Assembly: GCA_963931605.1 (NCBI GenBank)
Contig: OZ007031.1
Coordinates: 2,232,001-2,296,000, forward strand
Source: CALUOB01 sp944322305
GTDB taxonomy: Bacteria > Actinomycetota > Coriobacteriia > Coriobacteriales > Coriobacteriaceae
Reading direction: 5' to 3'
DNA length: 64,000 bases
The first letter of the stretch is position 1. The number at the start of each line of letters is the position of its first letter. Position numbers and translations under genes: made by a program. This document shows positions 58,910 through 64,000 of this stretch, piece by piece. The notes below the pieces were generated by a model. That model did no database searches. It was not told where the DNA came from and was given only the letters and a program-made list of their open reading frames with translations.

Positions 58910-60238
58910 ATGGCAGGTTGCTCATGCGCAGGGCGCCTCTCCGGCCGGCAGATGCTGGTGGTGGGCGCCACGCTGTTCTCGATGTTCTTCGGGGCGGGAA
59001 ACCTCATCCTGCCGCCGCTTCTGGGCGCCCAAGCGGGGCAGGAGGCAGTGCCGGCGCTGGCGGGCTTTTTGGTGAGCGCGATCGGCTTGCCGGTGTTGGG
59101 CATCGTGGCCGTTGCTCTGGCCGGTGACCTCAAGCAGCTCGCAGGGCGCGTGAGCGGCTGGTTCGCGGCGCTGTTCGCTGTGCTGGTCTACCTTGCTATT
59201 GGGCCGTGCTTGGCCATCCCGCGCACCAGCTCCACGGCGTTTGAGATGCTCGCGCCGCTGCTGCCGGCGGGGATCTCGGTCCAGGTGGCATCGGCGGTGT
59301 TCTCGTGTGTGTTTTTCGCCGTGGCCTTCGCGCTTGCGCTCAAGCCCGGCAAGCTCTCCCACGTGCTGGGGCGCGTGAGCGCGCCGGCGCTTATCGTGCT
59401 TATCGTCTGCGTGGTGGCCTCGTCGGTGGCAGCGCCTTTGGGCAGCGCGCAGCCGGCCGTGGAGCCCTACACCAACGCGCCGGCGGTGCAGGGGTTTGTG
59501 AACGGCTACCAGACGATGGATCTGCTTGCGGCGCTGTGCTTCGGCATCGTCATCGCGCTGAACGTGCGCGACATGGGCGTCGAGAAGCCCGCGCGCGTGG
59601 CGTTTGAGATCTCGCGGGCGGGCGTTGTCGCCGGCGTGCTGATGCTTCTGATCTACTGCGGGCTGGGCTGCGTGGGCGTGGTTACCAGCGCGGCGGTGCC
59701 GGGGGCCGGCAACGGCGCGCAGCTGCTCGTTGCCGCCGCGCAGGAGCACTTCGGCGTGGCGGGGACGGTCATCGTGGCGGCGATCTTCCTCATCGCGTGC
59801 CTGAACGTGTGCACCGGCCTCATCAGCAGCTGCGGCAGCTACTTTGCCGAGACCTTCCCGCGCGTGCCGTACGTGGTGTGGGCCGCCGCGTTCGCGGTGT
59901 TCTCGTGCGCGGTGTCGAACCTGGGGCTCACGGCCATCATCGCCTTCTCGGTGCCGCTCCTGGGTGCGCTGTACCCGGTGGCCATCGTGCTGGTGCTGAT
60001 GGGCATGGCGTCGCGGCTGGTTGACCGCGTGCCGCAGGTGTGGAAATGGGTCGTGGGGCTCGTTGCGGCGGAGAGCGTGGCGGTGAGCCTGCGCGACGCC
60101 TTCGCCGCGGGCATGTGGCTGCCCTTCGACGTGCTGCCGGCGGCCGACCTGGGCCTGAGCTGGGTGGTGCCGGCGCTGGCGGGCGTGGCGGCAGGCGTGG
60201 CGCACGCCCTTATCGCCCAGCGGCGCGCTGCGGCGTAG
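58910..60238 (+). CDS. brnQ: Branched-chain amino acid:cation symporter (LIVCS family)
   Basis: 442 residues, about 12 membrane helices. The N-terminal signature LFSMFFGAGNLILPPLLG and GPCLAIPRTSSTAFEM are diagnostic of BrnQ. It imports Leu, Ile and Val with Na+ or H+. The ATG at 58910 follows gaaaggcggg. Confidence 0.94.
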   Translation: MAGCSCAGRLSGRQMLVVGATLFSMFFGAGNLILPPLLGAQAGQEAVPALAGFLVSAIGLPVLGIVAVALAGDLKQLAGRVSGWFAALFAVLVYLAIGPCLAIPRTSSTAFEMLAPLLPAGISVQVASAVFSCVFFAVAFALALKPGKLSHVLGRVSAPALIVLIVCVVASSVAAPLGSAQPAVEPYTNAPAVQGFVNGYQTMDLLAALCFGIVIALNVRDMGVEKPARVAFEISRAGVVAGVLMLLIYCGLGCVGVVTSAAVPGAGNGAQLLVAAAQEHFGVAGTVIVAAIFLIACLNVCTGLISSCGSYFAETFPRVPYVVWAAAFAVFSCAVSNLGLTAIIAFSVPLLGALYPVAIVLVLMGMASRLVDRVPQVWKWVVGLVAAESVAVSLRDAFAAGMWLPFDVLPAADLGLSWVVPALAGVAAGVAHALIAQRRAAA

Positions 60239-60494
60239 CGGGCGCTTTTTTGCGGCATGGGGTACAGGTGGGCCGCCCCGGCTGGTTGCGCGTTTGCGGC
60301 AGCCTGCCGGGGCGGCCCTTGCGTTGCGCGCAAGCTCCGGTGCACCTGCGGCGCGCCGGGGGCGTGCGTTTGCGCTGCTTGGTCGTGGGTTCTTAGCGAA
60401 ACTCCCGCAAGCGGGGACAATACAGGTATGATGGGTGCATACGGCCAAGGCGGCGCCTGCGCGGGCGCCGCGCGTTTATCGAGAAAGGACTGCC

Positions 60495-62105
60495 GTGGCT
60501 CTCAACGGTAACGACCAGGTGCAGCAGAAGGTGCTCGTCCTCGATTTCGGCGCGCAGTACGGGCAGCTCATCGCCCGCCGCGTGCGTGATTTGCGCGTGT
60601 ACTCGGAGATCGTGGCGTGCGACGCGCCGGCGGCGGAGATCGCGGCGATGAAGCCGTCTGCGATCATCCTGTCCGGCGGCCCGGCGAGCGTGTACGCCGA
60701 GGACGCGCCCAAGATCGACCCCGAGGTGCTTGAGCTGGGCGTACCGGTTCTGGGCTTCTGCTACGGCCACCAGATCATGGCCGTGACGCTGGGCGGCGAG
60801 GTCGCGCATTCCGAGGTGGGCGAGTACGGCCCGGCGGTTATCAGCCGCAGCGGCGCGTCTGAGCTTCTCGGCGACACGCCGGCCGAGCAGACCGTGTGGA
60901 TGAGCCACCGCGACGCCGTTGACCGCGTGCCGGAGGGCTTCACGGTGACGAGCAAGACCGACGTGTGCCCCGTGGCGTCCATGGAGTGCCCGGAGCGCAA
61001 GCTCTACTCCACGCAGTTCCACCCCGAGGTGCGCCATACCGAGCACGGTCAGGAGATCCTCTCGAACTTCCTGTTCAACATCTGCGGGCTCGAGCCCACC
61101 TGGACCATGGACAACCTGGTTGAGCAGAAGGTGGCCGAGATCCGCGAGAAGGTCGGCGACGACCGCGTGATCCTGGCGCTTTCGGGCGGCGTGGACTCCA
61201 GCGTGGTGGCGGCGCTCGGCGCGCGCGCCATCGGCCGCCAGATGACCTGCGTGTTCGTGAACCACGGGCTTCTGCGCAAGGGCGAGCCCGAGCAGGTGGA
61301 GGAGGTCTTCACCAAGCAGTTCGACGTGGACTTCATCCACGTGCACGCCGAGGAGCGCTACGCGGCGCTGCTCGACGGCGTGACCGAGCCGGAGGAGAAG
61401 CGCCGGATCATCGGCACGCAGTTCTGGAACGAGTTCTTTGCCGTGGCCAAGCAGCTCGAGGAGGACGGGCGCCCGGTGAAGTACCTGGCGCAGGGCACCA
61501 TCTACCCCGACATCATCGAGAGCGGCGCGCGCAAGACGGGCGGTAAGGCCAGCACCATCAAGAGCCACCACAACCTGATCCCGTTCCCCGAGGGCGTGCA
61601 CTTTGACCTGATCGAGCCGTTGGACCACTTCTTCAAGGACGAGGTGCGCGCGCTCGGCCTGGCGCTGGGGCTGCCTGAGCACATCGTGTACCGCCAGCCG
61701 TTCCCGGGCCCGGGTTTGGCGATTCGCATCATCGGCGCGGTGAGCCCCGAGAAGCTGGAGATCCTGAAGAACGCCGACGCCATCGTGCGCGAGGAGCTGG
61801 ACGCCTACAACCAGCGCCTGTTCGAGGAGACCGGCGAGCGCAACAGCGAGCACAGCTGCTGGCAGTACTTCGCCGTGCTGCCCGACATTCGCTCGGTCGG
61901 CGTGATGGGCGACGAGCGCACCTACGCGCGCCCGGTGATCCTGCGCGCCGTGGAGTCGAGCGACGCCATGACGGCGGACTGGGCCAAGCTGCCCTACGAC
62001 GTGCTGGCGCGTATCTCGGGCCGCATCGTGGCCGAGGTTCCGGGTGTGAACCGCGTGGCGTACGACATTACGAGCAAGCCTCCGGCGACGATTGAGTGGG
62101 AGTAG
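60495..62105 (+). CDS. guaA: GMP synthase (glutamine-hydrolysing)
   Basis: Converts XMP to GMP. GTG start at 60495 behind gagaaagga; 536 residues. Class I amidotransferase: VLDFGAQYGQLIARRVRDL, nucleophile Cys in VLGFCYGHQIM, His-Glu in STQFHPEV. ATP-pyrophosphatase P-loop LALSGGVDSSVVAALG. C-terminal dimerisation domain with RQPFPGPGLAIRI and the final ITSKPPATIEWE. Stands alone between brnQ and a strong terminator. Confidence 0.97.
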   Translation: MALNGNDQVQQKVLVLDFGAQYGQLIARRVRDLRVYSEIVACDAPAAEIAAMKPSAIILSGGPASVYAEDAPKIDPEVLELGVPVLGFCYGHQIMAVTLGGEVAHSEVGEYGPAVISRSGASELLGDTPAEQTVWMSHRDAVDRVPEGFTVTSKTDVCPVASMECPERKLYSTQFHPEVRHTEHGQEILSNFLFNICGLEPTWTMDNLVEQKVAEIREKVGDDRVILALSGGVDSSVVAALGARAIGRQMTCVFVNHGLLRKGEPEQVEEVFTKQFDVDFIHVHAEERYAALLDGVTEPEEKRRIIGTQFWNEFFAVAKQLEEDGRPVKYLAQGTIYPDIIESGARKTGGKASTIKSHHNLIPFPEGVHFDLIEPLDHFFKDEVRALGLALGLPEHIVYRQPFPGPGLAIRIIGAVSPEKLEILKNADAIVREELDAYNQRLFEETGERNSEHSCWQYFAVLPDIRSVGVMGDERTYARPVILRAVESSDAMTADWAKLPYDVLARISGRIVAEVPGVNRVAYDITSKPPATIEWE

Positions 62106-62140
62106 GACTTCCCTTGATTTTCTCCAAAACCGGCTTTATT

Positions 62141-62180
62141 ACGGCCCTGTTTTCGCCAAATAATGCGAAAACAGGGCCGT
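62141..62180. terminator. Bidirectional terminator between guaA and oleate hydratase
   Basis: 16-bp perfect stem ACGGCCCTGTTTTCGC / GCGAAAACAGGGCCGT with CAAATAAT loop, 35 bp after guaA and 70 bp before the convergent stop. Confidence 0.8.
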
Positions 62181-62249
62181 GCCCATTAAAGAAGTGAGCG
62201 TCGGCCGGCACGCGGCAAGCTCCCGCCGCGCGCTCAGGCCACGCCCGCG

Positions 62250-64000
62250 CTAAATCGCCTCGAACTCCCTCAGGACCTTCTCGATGTCCGTCCCCTTGAC
62301 CTTCTTGAGCGCCTCCTTGAGCGCAAACCGCTCGATCAGGCCGAGCTTCATGTCGGTGATCGGCTTGCCGTCGCGCAGCTTTACGCTCGCCATGAGCAGG
62401 TCGCGCACGTCAAAGACGCTGCCCCATACTTCGGGTACGCCGCGGTCGACGTCGCAGAGCGTGTAGACGGCCTCCATGCCGGTGCGCATGGAGTACTCCG
62501 TGGTGAAGATGGTGTCGCGCGGCGTTTCGGCAAACTGGCCGATGAAGGCAAAGTTGACCGCGCCGTCGGGCACCACGTCGGGGCGATCACCCGCGGCGCG
62601 CGGCATGAAGAACGCCGTGATGTAGGGCATCATGACCGGCACCGTGTTGGCGTGGTGCGCGGCGAGCTCGGCGATGCGCGCCTCCGGGACGCCCATGTGG
62701 TAGAGCCACTCCTGGCAGATCTCCTCTCCGGTGCAGTCGCGCATGGGTTTTTTCACGTAGTTGCCGGGCTCGTCGGGGAACAGGCCGTACACCCAGACGC
62801 ACAGCTCGTTCTCGGGCTGGTCGCGGAACTGCTGCTGGCGGTTGAGCGTCCAGCTCATGAGCCAGTTGGAGTCGGTGCAGGTAACGATGCCGCCGGTGAC
62901 CACGTGGCCGGTGAAGGGGTCGCGCTTGCAGATTGCCTGGATGTAAGGCGGGATCTCGCCGTCGAGGGTCGTCACCGTGGCGCTCATCCACTTGGTCTTC
63001 TCGGGATCTCCGCAGAAAGTGTCGGGACGGCCGAAGCTGGGGTCCTGAGCCGCGATGCGGCGCCACATGTCCCAGCCGCCGCCCGGGGCGAGCTCGGGTC
63101 TCCACGCGGCGGGCCTGTCCTGCGCCCCCATGGTGGAGTTCTCAACGCAGCCGCCGTTGGTGATGAAGACGAGATCGTCCTCGGTGAGGTCGATGACCGT
63201 GGTCACACCGGCGGAGTCGCCACCGTCCGCAGCCGTCCGGCTCAGCACGATGCGCGTCGCGACTTTCTTCGCGGCTGAGCTGTAGGGGTTGCGCGGGAAG
63301 GCCTCCTGCTGGATGCGCTGGATGGTGTCTTGGCCGGTGCCGGTGCGCGGACGCACCGGGCCTGTGCCGCCTCCGATGGAGAACCTGATGTCCTCGACCT
63401 TGGTGTTGAAGTGGAACTGCACACCTGCGGCCTTGAGGTACTCGATGAGGGGCAAGATCATCGACTCGTACTGGTTGTACCTGGTGAAGCGCAGGGCCGA
63501 GAAGTCCGGCAGCCCGGCGATGTGGTGGATGTAGCGCTTGATGTAGAGCTTCATCTCAAGCGCGGAGTGCCAGTTCTCGAACGCGAACATAGTGCGCCAG
63601 TACATCCAGAAGTTGGAGGAGAGCACCTCGTCGTCAAAGAAGTCGGTGATGGGACGGTCGTAGAGCTTCTCATCAGGTGTGAAGAAGAGCTCCATGATCT
63701 CCATGGCCGCCTTGTCCGAGAGGCCGAACTTCCCGGCACACCCTGCGTCCTGCCCGCGGTTCTTTGTCGCGCGGCAGAGCGAGTAGTTGGGATCCTCCTT
63801 GTTGAGCCAGTAGTACTCGTCCAGGACGGAGACGCCGGGCGTCTCGATGGAGGGGATGGAGCGAAACAGGTCCCACATCACCTCGAAGTGGTTGTCCATC
63901 TCGCGGCCGCCGCGCATGACGTAGCCAAGGCCGGGGATGTCGAGGCCGTCGCATGCGCCGCCGGGAACGCTGTCCTTCTCGAAGATGTGAATGTTCTTGC
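62250..64000 (-). CDS. ohyA: Oleate hydratase (myosin-cross-reactive antigen family), 5' end outside window
   Basis: FAD-dependent hydration of unsaturated fatty acids (oleate to 10-hydroxystearate). The frame stays open to the window edge: NIHIFEKDSVPGGACDGLDI precedes YVMRGGREMDNHFEVMWDL, so the FAD Rossmann start (~40 residues) is missing. Landmarks are YNQYESMILPLIEYL, FITNGGCVENSTMG, NWLMSWTLNRQQQF and QFAETPRDTIFTTEYSMRTG. About 583 residues are visible. Gut actinobacteria use such enzymes to detoxify dietary fatty acids. Convergent with guaA. Confidence 0.93.
   Translation of the reverse strand, partial: KNIHIFEKDSVPGGACDGLDIPGLGYVMRGGREMDNHFEVMWDLFRSIPSIETPGVSVLDEYYWLNKEDPNYSLCRATKNRGQDAGCAGKFGLSDKAAMEIMELFFTPDEKLYDRPITDFFDDEVLSSNFWMYWRTMFAFENWHSALEMKLYIKRYIHHIAGLPDFSALRFTRYNQYESMILPLIEYLKAAGVQFHFNTKVEDIRFSIGGGTGPVRPRTGTGQDTIQRIQQEAFPRNPYSSAAKKVATRIVLSRTAADGGDSAGVTTVIDLTEDDLVFITNGGCVENSTMGAQDRPAAWRPELAPGGGWDMWRRIAAQDPSFGRPDTFCGDPEKTKWMSATVTTLDGEIPPYIQAICKRDPFTGHVVTGGIVTCTDSNWLMSWTLNRQQQFRDQPENELCVWVYGLFPDEPGNYVKKPMRDCTGEEICQEWLYHMGVPEARIAELAAHHANTVPVMMPYITAFFMPRAAGDRPDVVPDGAVNFAFIGQFAETPRDTIFTTEYSMRTGMEAVYTLCDVDRGVPEVWGSVFDVRDLLMASVKLRDGKPITDMKLGLIERFALKEALKKVKGTDIEKVLREFEAI

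Noticed and set aside
58908..58925. Shared 13-mer ATGGCAGGTTGCT between the brnQ start and the 48171 inverted repeat
   Set aside because: No homology extends beyond it; likely chance.
1..64000. tRNA, rRNA, insertion sequences or prophage
   Set aside because: Intergenic regions were read on both strands and none showed a cloverleaf, a rRNA motif, a transposase or phage genes.

Overview
The window is GC-rich, densely coded DNA that looks like the chromosome of a gut-type actinobacterium of class Coriobacteriia (Collinsella/Olsenella-like; this is inference). Pointers are a GlgC/GlgD glycogen locus, an adenosylcobalamin-dependent ribonucleotide reductase, MetH with a separate reactivation protein, a giant acyl-CoA-dehydratase-activase-like protein, Asp23/AmaP envelope-stress genes, oleate hydratase and Shine-Dalgarno-led GTG/ATG starts. 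I saw no rRNA, tRNA, insertion sequence or prophage.

Layout. 1-9553: glycogen metabolism on the + strand (glgP, cut by the window edge; glgC; glgD; glgA; and one polypeptide fusing a GH13 amylase to a GH77 amylomaltase). 9675-17597: M32 carboxypeptidase behind two tandem dyads, a YhbY-like RNA-binding protein, class II ribonucleotide reductase behind an NrdR box, and two uncharacterised anchored proteins. 17885-25595: methyltransferase, UPF0210 protein, then the cobalamin-dependent methionine block metF - reactivation protein - metH. 25698-29108: ZIP transporter convergent with a two-gene AmmeMemoRadiSam system in which the Memo and AMMECR1 parts are fused. 29873-35225: TetR regulator overlapping a 1553-residue dehydratase/activase protein. 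35350-36720: an AT-richer, foreign-looking patch with a possible lactococcin-972-like remnant, a membrane protein and an array of degenerate 31-bp repeats. 36823-44982: membrane protein plus GT2 glycosyltransferase, NifU-like protein, Cys-rich protein, lgt, a small membrane peptide, YebC, and the amaP-DUF2273-asp23 operon. 45409-47997: methionine importer metNIQ behind a near-consensus promoter that starts at a methionine-rich leader ORF. 48250-52615: M20 amidohydrolase, a non-coding array of about 52-bp repeats, then groES-groEL. 52813-64000: Vsr endonuclease, poly-ferredoxin, ychF, hicAB, asparaginase, histidine phosphatase, brnQ, guaA and oleate hydratase (cut by the window edge).

How the parts fit. 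Methionine is a theme: MetF, MetH with its detached reactivation protein, and a D/L-methionine ABC importer. MetH and the ribonucleotide reductase both need cobalamin. The strongest candidate for something undescribed is regulatory: a leaderless, Met-rich leader ORF directly upstream of metNIQ, which suggests methionine-responsive attenuation. Others are two families of degenerate tandem repeats with periods near 31 and 52 bp (about three and five DNA turns) confined to intergenic DNA, and a family of long intergenic hairpins whose stems differ while a 27-29 nt loop is conserved.
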